Assembly (NCBI GenBank): GCA_934754425.1
Contig: CAKVIN010000011.1
Coordinates: 20,067 to 84,066 of the forward strand
Direction of reading: 5' to 3'
Length of the DNA stretch: 64,000 nucleotides
From: an uncultured Candidatus Melainabacteria bacterium
GTDB taxonomy: Bacteria; Cyanobacteriota; Vampirovibrionia; Gastranaerophilales; Gastranaerophilaceae
A program made the position numbers and the translations under genes. Of the stretch, positions 49,859 to 58,515 are shown one piece after another. The notes under the pieces were generated by a model. It made no database searches and was not told the origin of the DNA. It saw only the letters and a program-made list of their open reading frames with translations. Numbering within the stretch: position 1 is the stretch's first letter; each line of letters opens with the position of its first letter.

Positions 49859-51244
49859 CTACATAACTTTTAGTGCCATACGAATTTCTCTTAGAGCATT
49901 GGCAATATCTCTGTTTGTGCTTTGTTCTTTTTTTATTTTTTCAAATGCAAACATGATTGTAGTATGTTTTTTATTATAATATTCTGCAATGTTAACAAAA
50001 CTTTGATTTGTAATCTCTCTACATAAATATATTGAAATATGTCGAGCTATTGAAACTTTTTGACCTCTTGCTGTACCTTTTATATCGTTTATATCCACGT
50101 CAAAATAGCTTGCTGTAACTCTGGCAATTTTGTCAAAGCTTACATCCTCGTCTTTTTCATCACATTTTAACACTTCTTTTGCTAATTTTAATGTTAATTC
50201 TTGTTCTGTGATTTCAGCATAAGCACAAACTTTTGTGAACGCACCTTCCAGTTCTCTTACGTTATTAGAGAAATTTCTGGCAATATATTTTAGTGCATCT
50301 TCTTCGAACTGTAAATCGTTGTCAGTTGCTAACTTTTTAATAATTTCAAATCTGGTATTAACATCAGGTGGCATAAGTTCTAGCATTAAGCCCATTTCAA
50401 ATCTAGAACATAAAGCCGCTGTAAGGGTTGGAATTTCTTTTGGAAGTCTGTCGGATGTAATGACAATCTGTTTACCTTTATTGTAAAGGCTATCAAATGT
50501 GTACTGAAGATTTTCCATTGTTTTGATTTTTGATTCAATAAATTGTACGTCATCCAAAAGAATTACATCAATATTTGTGTATTTCTTATTGAATTTTGAC
50601 ATGTTTTCTATTGTATTATTAGTTTTTCTACTATTAGAAATGTAATCATTTATGTAATCTTCGGTTTTTGTATATTTAACTCTAAGTTTTGGATTATTAA
50701 ATATTATATAGTGCCCAATTGCTTGCATTAAGTGAGTTTTGCCTAAACCTGAATTTCCATAAATAAATAAAGGATTGTATTTGCCGGCAGGATTTTTTGC
50801 AACTGCCATGGCTGCAGAATAAGCAAATTTGCTGTTTTCTCCTTGCACAAAATTCTCAAATTTGTATTTCAAATTGAGATTAGCCGCAGATTGCATATTT
50901 GATAGATTTTCAATAGCTTGTTCTTTTAAAGATTTTTCACTAGCTTTTTTTTGTAATTTTTCAGTTTCACGTTTTAGTGTTTTTGCGGCACTTTCATCAT
51001 AAATAATAACGAGTCTGGAATTTTCATTGCCGGAAACTCTTTTTAATGCTTCAACCATTTGTGGATAGTGATTTTTGCGTAATAAATCCCGTCCCATCAT
51101 TTGACCGGTTACAACTGTCAATACCCCTTTATCATATCCGGATACTTCTAATGGATAAACCCAAGGATGAGCATTTTCTGGTAAAGAGGCAATGATTTCT
51201 TCTTTAACCTGTTCCCAAAAACGCTTTAACTCAATATTTTCCAT
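49859..51244 (-). CDS. dnaA: Chromosomal replication initiator protein DnaA
   Basis: A 461-residue AAA+ initiator. Domain I spans 1-90, followed by a short linker. Domain III has Walker A in YGNSGLGKTHLMQAIGHY, Walker B in VILLDDVQFIESK and the sensor region TSDRLPKEIP. Domain IV carries the DnaA-box-binding signature KKHTTIMFAFEKIKKE. The N-terminal FWEQVKEEIIASLPENAHPW is typical. The gene lies 35 bp downstream of tRNA-Cys. I see no cluster of TTATCCACA-type boxes within the short flanking gaps, so oriC is not evidently here. No strong Shine-Dalgarno precedes the ATG. Confidence 0.96.
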   Translation of the reverse strand: MENIELKRFWEQVKEEIIASLPENAHPWVYPLEVSGYDKGVLTVVTGQMMGRDLLRKNHYPQMVEALKRVSGNENSRLVIIYDESAAKTLKRETEKLQKKASEKSLKEQAIENLSNMQSAANLNLKYKFENFVQGENSKFAYSAAMAVAKNPAGKYNPLFIYGNSGLGKTHLMQAIGHYIIFNNPKLRVKYTKTEDYINDYISNSRKTNNTIENMSKFNKKYTNIDVILLDDVQFIESKIKTMENLQYTFDSLYNKGKQIVITSDRLPKEIPTLTAALCSRFEMGLMLELMPPDVNTRFEIIKKLATDNDLQFEEDALKYIARNFSNNVRELEGAFTKVCAYAEITEQELTLKLAKEVLKCDEKDEDVSFDKIARVTASYFDVDINDIKGTARGQKVSIARHISIYLCREITNQSFVNIAEYYNKKHTTIMFAFEKIKKEQSTNRDIANALREIRMALKVM

Positions 51245-51279
51245 ACAACTCGATATTTGTGATAACTAATAAATAAAAA

Positions 51280-51351
51280 AGGCGACACCCAGATTCGAAC
51301 TGGGGGATAAAAGCTTTGCAGGCTTCTGCCTTACCACTTGGCCATGTCGCC
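51280..51351 (-). tRNA. tRNA-Cys (GCA)
   Basis: Read on the minus strand the sequence folds into a full cloverleaf: acceptor GGCGACA with TGTCGCC, T arm CCCAG-TTCGAAT-CTGGG, anticodon stem GAAGC with GCTTT, and loop CTGCAAA with anticodon GCA. The discriminator base is U, as expected for Cys. CCA is not encoded, so the CCA-adding enzyme is required. It is co-oriented with dnaA, which starts 35 bp downstream. Confidence 0.96.
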
Positions 51352-51359
51352 GTAAGAAT

Positions 51360-51388
51360 ATAATAAAATAAACAAGAATGATTTGCAA
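51360..51388 (-). promoter_or_regulatory. Promoter of tRNA-Cys
   Basis: On the minus strand TTGCAA (51388-51383), 17 bp, TATTAT (51365-51360), with the tRNA 5' end 8 bp further on. Spacing and boxes fit a sigma-70 promoter. The transcript may run on into dnaA. Confidence 0.65.
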
Positions 51389-51417
51389 GTCATTCATTAA
51401 TAATTATACAGAAAATT

Positions 51418-51450
51418 AAAAAACGGTTTGCATTTTTACAAACCGTTTTT
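51418..51450 (-). terminator. Terminator of rpsU
   Basis: AAAACGGTTTG pairs with CAAACCGTTTT around a 7-base loop, with T- or A-tracts on both sides. It lies 8 bp after the rpsU stop codon on the minus strand. Confidence 0.87.
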
Positions 51451-51458
51451 TCTAAAAC

Positions 51459-51632
51459 TTATACTTTGCGTTTACGAGCTGCTTCAGATTTGCGTTTTCT
51501 CTTTACGCTTGGCTTTTCATATCTTTCACGTTTTTTAACTTCAGATAAGATACCTGCTTTTTGAATTTTCTTTTTGAATCTTCTTAAAGCGCTTTCTATG
51601 CTTTCGTTTTCGCCAACTTTAACTTCTGCCAT
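51459..51632 (-). CDS. rpsU: 30S ribosomal protein S21
   Basis: A 57-residue, highly basic ribosomal protein (MAEVKVGENESIESALRRFK, then ILSEVKKRERYEKP and a Lys/Arg-rich tail). The pattern ENESIESALRRFKKKIQKAGIL is the S21 signature, with ENES in place of the common -DEPLE-like start. AAAGGTGGTG lies before the ATG. S21 helps base-pairing of mRNA leaders with 16S rRNA. It is monocistronic, with its own terminator, between tRNA-Cys and the U32 gene. Confidence 0.95.
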   Translation of the reverse strand: MAEVKVGENESIESALRRFKKKIQKAGILSEVKKRERYEKPSVKRKRKSEAARKRKV

Positions 51633-51747
51633 TTATATTTTCACCACCTTTATTATCTATGTGTACAAAGTCATAGTAAAATAAAAAAAAATAAATTTCA
51701 AGTGTTGATTTACGAAAACTTAATATTGATAAGTTGTTTAGCGATTT

Positions 51748-53517
51748 TTATTTGTTAAAAACAATCATTTCGCAGTTTTTACAATCAAAACCGAGTGGAT
51801 AAGCTTTGCCGAATTCATCTTTAAGTATTAAGTTTTCTGGTGATTTGCACATGTTTAGTGCAAATTTGATGCAATGTTTTGTTCGCATAAGTTCAATTTT
51901 TCTATTTGGAAGTTTTGATTCCATTGAGTATTCAATAACTTTACAGTTGCATTTTTGATAAAATTCTTCCGCAGAATGATTATGAACATTTGCCTTATAA
52001 TCTACTTCTTGTTTGAAAAATGAAGTATAAGTTAGTGGTTTTTGAATTTCTCTTTTATAACTTTCCAAACGCTTTTGAGTTAATTGTTCAAATAAATTAC
52101 GTCTAATTTCGTTTATTGCACTTATTGGCAAAAATGGTAATTCTGATTTTATATCAATTTTTTTTATACAAAAATCACTATCACCGGTTTTTGACATTTG
52201 TTTAATGAATGTTTCTTTCATTTTGTTGATATTATTGGCTTTTTCATTAGCCTGTATATTGTATTGAATCTGAATTCCATCTTCGTCAACAACATTAATA
52301 CAACTATCTTTAAATTCAAGATTTATGCTGATTTGTCGTTTACATTTTTGTAATACTAATTTTTCAAATTCTACATCTTGATTGCGAAATATTTCTGTGC
52401 CGATTTTAAATGGACAAGATTTGTTTGGATAAATGTATCCGTTTTCTACTTTGTTTATCAAAATACCGTTTATACCATCTGTTAAGCCATCTTGAGGTGA
52501 TAACTGTATCTTTGTTGCTATTTTAAATTTACCACTTTTGATTTCAATGATTTTACCTATAAATTCACCTTTAGATTTAGGAGATGAAAAGTTAAAACAA
52601 TTTTTTCTTTTTTCTAAAAAATAATCAGTAAATCCTCTGTTGAAACTTTTTTCCGGATTAGGAATGAATGAATATTTGCATTTTCCTGAAGACGTTTTTG
52701 TAGAAATTTTATCAAGTTCTTGTCTATAGTATGCAGTAATATTTTTTACGTATCCGATTTCTTTTAATCGTCCTTCAATTTTGAAAGAATAAACTCCTGC
52801 TTTTACCATATCTTGTAATTTTTTTGATGTGTTAAAATCTTTCAAACAAAGAGCATGGATATCTTTTGCAATAATTTTTCCATCAATTGTTTCAACAGTG
52901 TATTTTTTTCTACAAGGTTGAGCGCATTCTCCTCTGTTAGCAGAGCGTCCGCCGATAAATTGGCTCAAATAACATTGTCCGCTATAAGATACACAAAGTG
53001 CACCATGACAAAATGCTTCAAGCTCAAGTGTCGGATTTGCTTTGTGGATTTCAGCAATTTGTTTGAGTGAAAGTTCTCTTGCTAAAACTACTCTTGATGC
53101 ACCAAGCTTATTAAAGAAAGAAACTTTCTCAATAGTTCTATTATCAGCCTGTGTACTGATGTGGATAGGGATTTTGCACTCGGGTGTTTGTATAAGTTTT
53201 TCTATCAAACCCATATCTTGAACAATAACAGCATCAACTCCTATTTTATCAAGTTGCTTTACAAGATTTACCGCTTCTTCTAATTCTTTATCAGTTAGAA
53301 TGGTATTCACCGTAACAAAAACTTTTGCCCAAAATTTATGTGCATATTGAACAATTTCTTTTATGTCATCTAAAGAATTTGGAGCATTTTTTCTTGCTCC
53401 AAAAGATGTTGCTCCGATATATACAGCATCCGCCCCGCAATCTATTGCTGCAAACGCAATCTCTTTGTTTTTTGCGGGTGCAAGTAATTCTGTTTTGTAA
53501 TTTTTAAGATTTTCCAT
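51748..53517 (-). CDS. Peptidase U32 family protein
   Basis: A 589-residue protein of the U32 family, members of which act in tRNA or rRNA hydroxylation or as collagenase-like peptidases. The N-terminal barrel has ELLAPAKNKEIAFAAIDCGA, DAVYIGATSFGARKNAPN, VTVNTILTDKELEEA and HISTQADN. The iron-sulfur or metal-type cysteines lie in EAFCHGALCVSYSGQCYLS, followed by RSANRGECAQPCRKKY and FKIEGRLKEIGYV. The C-terminal part adds two Cys-rich segments (KCNCKVIEYS and DCKNCEMIVF). The long form and the Cys pattern resemble RlhA/TrhP-type RNA hydroxylases more than proteases, but I cannot separate them. It starts 12 bp after the TPR gene. Confidence 0.85.
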   Translation of the reverse strand: MENLKNYKTELLAPAKNKEIAFAAIDCGADAVYIGATSFGARKNAPNSLDDIKEIVQYAHKFWAKVFVTVNTILTDKELEEAVNLVKQLDKIGVDAVIVQDMGLIEKLIQTPECKIPIHISTQADNRTIEKVSFFNKLGASRVVLARELSLKQIAEIHKANPTLELEAFCHGALCVSYSGQCYLSQFIGGRSANRGECAQPCRKKYTVETIDGKIIAKDIHALCLKDFNTSKKLQDMVKAGVYSFKIEGRLKEIGYVKNITAYYRQELDKISTKTSSGKCKYSFIPNPEKSFNRGFTDYFLEKRKNCFNFSSPKSKGEFIGKIIEIKSGKFKIATKIQLSPQDGLTDGINGILINKVENGYIYPNKSCPFKIGTEIFRNQDVEFEKLVLQKCKRQISINLEFKDSCINVVDEDGIQIQYNIQANEKANNINKMKETFIKQMSKTGDSDFCIKKIDIKSELPFLPISAINEIRRNLFEQLTQKRLESYKREIQKPLTYTSFFKQEVDYKANVHNHSAEEFYQKCNCKVIEYSMESKLPNRKIELMRTKHCIKFALNMCKSPENLILKDEFGKAYPLGFDCKNCEMIVFNK

Positions 53518-53529
53518 GCCGGTTCTTGA

Positions 53530-54813
53530 TTAGCCCATTCTTTTGCCAAAAATACTTTTTATGAATTGCATTATTCCCATGCCATTTTCTGCTCGATTTT
53601 TAATTTTTTCATAATTATTTTGTACAAATTCATTTCTTGGGTCAATATTTTTTAATTTTTCCATATACTCAATTGCGCCATAATTATCACCAATAGATTC
53701 TCTAAAATCAGCGAGTTTTTCTAATGCTAATCTGTTTTGAGGATCAATATCAGCTAGTCTTTCATAGAATTCACTGGCTTTTGTTTTATCACCTTCAGCT
53801 TCTAATAAAGAAGCTATTGTTTCTATTAAATCAACATCTTTATCATTAAAACGATATGCTGTTAAATATTCATTAAGAGCAACATCTTTTTCGCCTCTTA
53901 TAATATTGAATTTACCCCAGTTTACATGTTCATTAAAAGAGTCACCCTTTTTTTCAAATATTAATGCTCGCATTTGATAAATTAGAGGTGAGTTTGGTTC
54001 GATCTTTGCATACTCATCTATTTCATTAAATGCTTCTTCAAACATATTTTTTTGGAAATAATATTGTGCTAATAATGAATGAAAAACTTTTTCTTTAGAA
54101 TATTTGTCCTTAATTTTTATAAGAATTTCATATCCTTCATCGTTTTTTCCTAAATCAAACAATGCTCTTGCTTTTGTTAAATCGCTTTGTGCTAATTCTA
54201 AAGCTTTGTCAGGTTGAGAATTTCTTATATAATAACCGGCAAGAATTTCTCCAAAATCTTTGAAATTTTGTTCTTGTCTTCCTCTTTCAAGTATGTGGAT
54301 TGCAGAAGTTATGCCTTCTGTTTTTTCAAGAAGTTCTGCCAGTTTTAAATAAACGATAGGATTTTTTTCGTCATAATCAGAAATTTTTAAGTATTCATCA
54401 GCAGCTTCGCTAAGTTTTCCCTGATTCTCACAAACAGCAGCGTATAAAAATCTTGCAGGTAACGATTCTTGTGAATCTTTAGCATGGTCTATTGCTTTTT
54501 TAAAATCATTTTTAGCGTGACTCATTTGTTGTTGTAAAGAATGTAAATTACCTCTTAACAAGTAATACTTAAACTTATCCTCGTGTACAAATAAATCTAG
54601 CAATTGTTCATGTGCAAGTATATTAGGCGGATCAATTTCTAGAATTTTACCATAATAAATTTTTGCATCATCTTTTTTGTTTAATATTAAAGCAACATGT
54701 CCAAGTTTTGTTAATAATTCAACATCACCTTGTTTGTTTACAAGTTGTTTTTTATATTCCGCATAAGCTTCTTCGTATTTTTCATCTTGTTCAAGTTGTT
54801 CTGCTAAATTCAT
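53530..54813 (-). CDS. Tetratricopeptide-repeat protein
   Basis: A 427-residue protein made of about ten TPR-like repeats from the first residues (EQLEQDEKYEEAYAEYKKQL) to near the end (ADIDPQNRLALEKLADFRES and IGDNYGAIEYMEKLKNIDP). There is no signal peptide. The C-terminal tail ends FIKSIFGKRMG. It resembles scaffold TPR proteins of unknown partners. It lies 9 bp after pth and 12 bp before the U32 gene on the same strand, so ffh-pth-TPR-U32 is probably one operon. AGGAG precedes the ATG. Confidence 0.8.
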   Translation of the reverse strand: MNLAEQLEQDEKYEEAYAEYKKQLVNKQGDVELLTKLGHVALILNKKDDAKIYYGKILEIDPPNILAHEQLLDLFVHEDKFKYYLLRGNLHSLQQQMSHAKNDFKKAIDHAKDSQESLPARFLYAAVCENQGKLSEAADEYLKISDYDEKNPIVYLKLAELLEKTEGITSAIHILERGRQEQNFKDFGEILAGYYIRNSQPDKALELAQSDLTKARALFDLGKNDEGYEILIKIKDKYSKEKVFHSLLAQYYFQKNMFEEAFNEIDEYAKIEPNSPLIYQMRALIFEKKGDSFNEHVNWGKFNIIRGEKDVALNEYLTAYRFNDKDVDLIETIASLLEAEGDKTKASEFYERLADIDPQNRLALEKLADFRESIGDNYGAIEYMEKLKNIDPRNEFVQNNYEKIKNRAENGMGIMQFIKSIFGKRMG

Positions 54814-54822
54814 TATAATCTC

Positions 54823-55380
54823 CTAGTTAAATTTGTTTTGTGCAACTGCCATGCCTTCTCTAAAATAACATTGAATACCTTCTTTCGCTTTGGATAAAGC
54901 ATTTTTTAAAGTTTCAAGTTCTTCTTTAGAAAAATTTTGTAATACAAAAACTTCTGAAGGTAAATTAGGCTGTGGTCCAATTCCTATTTTTAATCTTGCG
55001 ATATTTTTGGTTCCAAGATGCTGAATTACGGATTTAATTCCGTTATGTCCGCCATCAGAACCGTTTGGACGAAATCTGATTTTACCGATTTCTAACGACA
55101 AGTCATCGTACACAATCAAGACATCGCTTATATCTATTTTATAATAATCCATTACGGCACGCACTGCCTTACCGGATAAATTCATAAATGTTGTAGGCTT
55201 TATAAGAAGGTAATCTTCAGTCGAAGTTTTTAAATTTGTCATAAGACATTTTAATTTTGAGTTTTCTTTAAAATTAAGATTCTCATTAAGAGCAATACTG
55301 TCTATTAGCATAAATCCTGCATTATGTCTGGTAAAAGTGTATTTTTCTCCGATGTTTCCTAACCCTGCAATAAGTTTCAT
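54823..55380 (-). CDS. pth: Peptidyl-tRNA hydrolase
   Basis: A 185-residue enzyme that releases tRNA from aborted peptidyl-tRNAs. The catalytic His19 lies in TFTRHNAGFM, and VYDDLSLEIGKIRFRPNG with Asp and SDGGHNGIKSV are Pth signatures. KPTTFMNLSGKAV holds the conserved Asn. The length is normal. It is 31 bp after ffh on the same strand. Confidence 0.95.
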   Translation of the reverse strand: MKLIAGLGNIGEKYTFTRHNAGFMLIDSIALNENLNFKENSKLKCLMTNLKTSTEDYLLIKPTTFMNLSGKAVRAVMDYYKIDISDVLIVYDDLSLEIGKIRFRPNGSDGGHNGIKSVIQHLGTKNIARLKIGIGPQPNLPSEVFVLQNFSKEELETLKNALSKAKEGIQCYFREGMAVAQNKFN

Positions 55381-55411
55381 TGTTATAACACATATCCTTT
55401 CGGTAATTATT

Positions 55412-56803
55412 TTATTTAAATCTTCTCATGTTTTTCATCATTTGATGTGCAGTAAGTTTTGCGCCAGCTTGCCCCATTTTGCCCATCATAGAGCCCATGT
55501 TCTTTTTAACATCAGAAAATCCTTTCATTACCTTGCGCATTTGTTCAAATTGATTGATGAATACGTTTAAATCATGGAGTGGAATTCCGGAGCCTTCTGA
55601 AATTCTTTTTTTACGGGAAGAGTTCATTAATTCCGGATGTTCTCTTTCTTCCGGTGTCATACTTTGTATAAATACTTCTATTTTTTTGAATTGCTTTTCA
55701 CCTTCGTGTGAAATTCTTTGTCTGTCATCTTTTGACATCTTAATACCTGGAATCATGCCTAAAAGTTGGTCCATTGAGCCGAACATTTTCATTTGAGATT
55801 GCATCTTTAAGAAATCGTTAAAAGAAAATTCAGCTTTTGCCATTTTCTTTTCCATTTCTTTAGCTGTTTTTTCATCAAAAACTTCTTGAGCACGTTCTAC
55901 AAGTGAAACGATATCACCCATGCCTAGAATTCTTGTTGCCATTCTCTCAGGATAAAAATCTTCAAGAGCATTTAATTTTTCACCAGTACCGGTTAATTTG
56001 ATAGGTTTATGAGTGCAATATACAACGCTCAAAGCTGCACCACCACGAGAATCTCCGTCTAATTTTGTTAGTACTAAGCCAGTTACTCCCAATTGTGCAT
56101 CAAAATTTTCTGCAACATTAACAGCTTCTTGACCGGTCATAGAATCAATTACCAAAAGCTTTTCAGCAGGATGAAAAACTCTATCAATAAGCAATAATTC
56201 TGCCATCATATCCGTATCAATTTGTAAACGACCTGCTGTATCCAAGATTAAGGTATTAAATCCCTTATCTTTTGCATAATTGATAGCATTAGTAATTATA
56301 GATTGAACATCTTGTGAATTTTCTTCTGCGTAAACTTCTGTTTTAATCTGTTCGCCTAAAGCTTTTAATTGAGTAATTGCAGCAGGTCTATATACGTCAC
56401 ACCCAACTAAAAGTGGGTTTCTGCCTTCTTTTTTTAACTTAACTGCCAATTTTGCAGAAGATGTTGTTTTACCGCTACCTTGAAGTCCTAACATCATAAT
56501 CAAGTTTGGATGACCTGAATAATCAAGCGGAGATGTTTCTTTTCCTAAAAGTTCAATAAGTTCATCATGTACAATTTTTATTAACTGTTGTGAAGGATTT
56601 ACTCCTTGTAGAACATTTTCACCTTCGGCTTTATCTTTTATATTAGAAATAAAAGCTTTAACAACTCTTAGGTTGACGTCAGCTTCCAGAAGAGCACGTC
56701 TTATTTCTCGCAAAGCTTCTTGCATATTTTCTTGCGTAAGTTCTTTTTGCCCTGCGGTTTTAGCAATAATATCTTGTAGTTTATCTGATAACGAATCGAA
56801 CAT
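55412..56803 (-). CDS. ffh: Signal recognition particle protein Ffh
   Basis: A 463-residue SRP GTPase that targets membrane and secreted proteins cotranslationally. The N domain is followed by the G domain with GLQGSGKTTSSAKLA, GCDVYRPAAI, DTAGRLQID and TKLDGDSRGGAALSV. The M domain is Met-rich (KMQSQMKMFGSMDQLLGMIPG, SRKKRISEGSGIPLHDLNVFI). It heads the run ffh-pth-TPR-U32. The SRP RNA gene is not visible in the window. AAAGGG precedes the ATG. Confidence 0.96.
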   Translation of the reverse strand: MFDSLSDKLQDIIAKTAGQKELTQENMQEALREIRRALLEADVNLRVVKAFISNIKDKAEGENVLQGVNPSQQLIKIVHDELIELLGKETSPLDYSGHPNLIMMLGLQGSGKTTSSAKLAVKLKKEGRNPLLVGCDVYRPAAITQLKALGEQIKTEVYAEENSQDVQSIITNAINYAKDKGFNTLILDTAGRLQIDTDMMAELLLIDRVFHPAEKLLVIDSMTGQEAVNVAENFDAQLGVTGLVLTKLDGDSRGGAALSVVYCTHKPIKLTGTGEKLNALEDFYPERMATRILGMGDIVSLVERAQEVFDEKTAKEMEKKMAKAEFSFNDFLKMQSQMKMFGSMDQLLGMIPGIKMSKDDRQRISHEGEKQFKKIEVFIQSMTPEEREHPELMNSSRKKRISEGSGIPLHDLNVFINQFEQMRKVMKGFSDVKKNMGSMMGKMGQAGAKLTAHQMMKNMRRFK

Positions 56804-56853
56804 TTATTTATCCCTTTATAAAAATACAAAGAGATTATACCATAAATAAGCTT

Positions 56854-58347
56854 TTATGCGAATATATTCATTGTTCGTTCAATATTATCATTTGCGACTT
56901 GTTGAAGACCTTTTAACATTTGATTAATAGAAGCTTGTTCTGTTTCAAGGTTTTTCATTCTTGTATCAATTCTGGTTTCTTTTGCATTAATAATGCTTTT
57001 TTCATATTCATATTGTGTCAAAGCTTCACTTTGAGCATCAGAATCATTTACTGAGAATATGTTTGTTACGTTTGAGGCAATGTTTTCATCATATGTGTAG
57101 TATTGTTCACCTTTTTCATTAACATCTTCGCCCATTGTTGCTATGTAATAAACATTGTTTTGTAACATTTGGTTTAAATAATCGTTGTCTTCAATTTGCT
57201 CATTATAAGTCCAACCTTTTTCAGCAATTGCTGAAAATATTTGATCGTAAAATTTAATATTACTTTCTTGTTCGGAAGTTAAAACTTGGTTATTAGTGTC
57301 AACAGATGAATTGTACACTTTTAATGCTTCGTCATATCTTTTTTGCCAATCTTCATGTTTTGTATTCCAATCTTGCCATTTTGACGAATTCTTATCTCTG
57401 GTGTAATATACTTTTGTTCCGTTTTTATTTGTAGTATAGCTTTCTTGACCTGCTTTTGCAGTATTACTTTCATAAGCTCCAAGAACTGAATTTAAAATAG
57501 TACTTAAATTAACTTTGTAATTATTACCGTCTTTTTTTATACCTGCAACACCTGATTCAAGCCCCTGTTTATCTGCATCGCTAGTACCACCAAAATAATG
57601 GTCATTTGTGTCAATGTAATTTTTACAAGCTGATTTTAAGCTTTCATAATCACTATCTGTTAAATAATTTTTCATGTTTTCAGCAATACCATTTAACAAG
57701 TTTGTTAGGCTATTTTTAGCAGTAGAAGCATTACTACCTAAATCTGTCCATGTGTTTGGAGAATTGTATAATTTTTTTATGTCATAAGATGAACCATTTG
57801 CATTAACATTGCCTGCGCATCCGAAGAAGTCTGCATCCGTTTTTTTATCAATAGGTTCTTTTAATTTATCACCTTCTTCTTTCAAATTGTTAACATTAGT
57901 AGCTGCAGAGTCTAAAGCTGCGCTTGTAGAGTTAGCATTATCAATTTTTTCAGCAGGGATTCCTGTTAAACTTGATAAAATTGCTGTTCTGTTAGATTCC
58001 CAATCTCCACCTGCAGTACCTTCCGGTGAAATCATTTCTGCATATTTTTTGTATTTACTATCAATTACAACTTTACCGTTTTGATCTGTTATTAAATAGG
58101 GTTTATTTTGATTTGCATTTCCAGGGCGCATCAAACTACTGTAGCTTAAGTCTGTATAAGTTACTCCGGAATTGTTTGACCATTGTAGTTTTTTTGTAGA
58201 CATTGCGCATTGGTATCTTTGCGTTGCGGCTTTGCTTTCTTGAGCTAGTAACATTTTGTCATTAGATAATTTCGTAAGCTCTCGACCGATCGTATTCTTT
58301 CGATCGGTATAAGCTAAAAATCTAACTGTTGATGAGCCTAATCCCAT
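56854..58347 (-). CDS. Uncharacterised protein with flagellin-like end helices
   Basis: A 497-residue protein starting MGLGSSTVRFLAYTDRKNTI. The N-terminal 60 residues form an amphipathic helix, and the last 55 (RIDTRMKNLETEQASINQML to NIERTMNIFA) form another, with an Asn/Ser/Tyr-rich middle. This plan of terminal helices with a variable centre recalls flagellin-like or other self-assembling proteins. The MG-xxSS-xRFL start recalls a family of unknown function I associate with some gut bacteria. I cannot verify this. No signal peptide. Upstream on the minus strand a TTGTAACAA box (58434-58442) and a GTTATACATA sequence with similar spacing form a weaker copy of the promoter module. Confidence 0.55.
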   Translation of the reverse strand: MGLGSSTVRFLAYTDRKNTIGRELTKLSNDKMLLAQESKAATQRYQCAMSTKKLQWSNNSGVTYTDLSYSSLMRPGNANQNKPYLITDQNGKVVIDSKYKKYAEMISPEGTAGGDWESNRTAILSSLTGIPAEKIDNANSTSAALDSAATNVNNLKEEGDKLKEPIDKKTDADFFGCAGNVNANGSSYDIKKLYNSPNTWTDLGSNASTAKNSLTNLLNGIAENMKNYLTDSDYESLKSACKNYIDTNDHYFGGTSDADKQGLESGVAGIKKDGNNYKVNLSTILNSVLGAYESNTAKAGQESYTTNKNGTKVYYTRDKNSSKWQDWNTKHEDWQKRYDEALKVYNSSVDTNNQVLTSEQESNIKFYDQIFSAIAEKGWTYNEQIEDNDYLNQMLQNNVYYIATMGEDVNEKGEQYYTYDENIASNVTNIFSVNDSDAQSEALTQYEYEKSIINAKETRIDTRMKNLETEQASINQMLKGLQQVANDNIERTMNIFA

Positions 58348-58459
58348 TTTGTGTTCCGCATTCCTTTATAGTTTTCCCTTGTTCAATATGTATAACGGCA
58401 TTTTTTTCAAAAACTTTAGGATTTGTAAAGAAATTGTTACAATTAAATTTAACAAAAAA

Positions 58460-58493
58460 TATAGACCCATTATCAATTTGTTAATGGGTCTAT
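58460..58493 (-). terminator. Terminator of the membrane-protein gene at 58516
   Basis: TATAGACCCATTA pairs perfectly with TAATGGGTCTATA around an 8-base loop. On the minus strand it is followed by TTTTTTG. Confidence 0.85.
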
Positions 58494-58515
58494 AATCTAA
58501 TAAAACTAGGCTTGA

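Noticed and set aside
51245..51280. Replication origin next to dnaA
   Set aside because: TTATCACAA near 51256 is only a partial match to a DnaA box, there is no cluster, and the gap is 35 bp. The gap after dnaA (49765-49858) shows none either.
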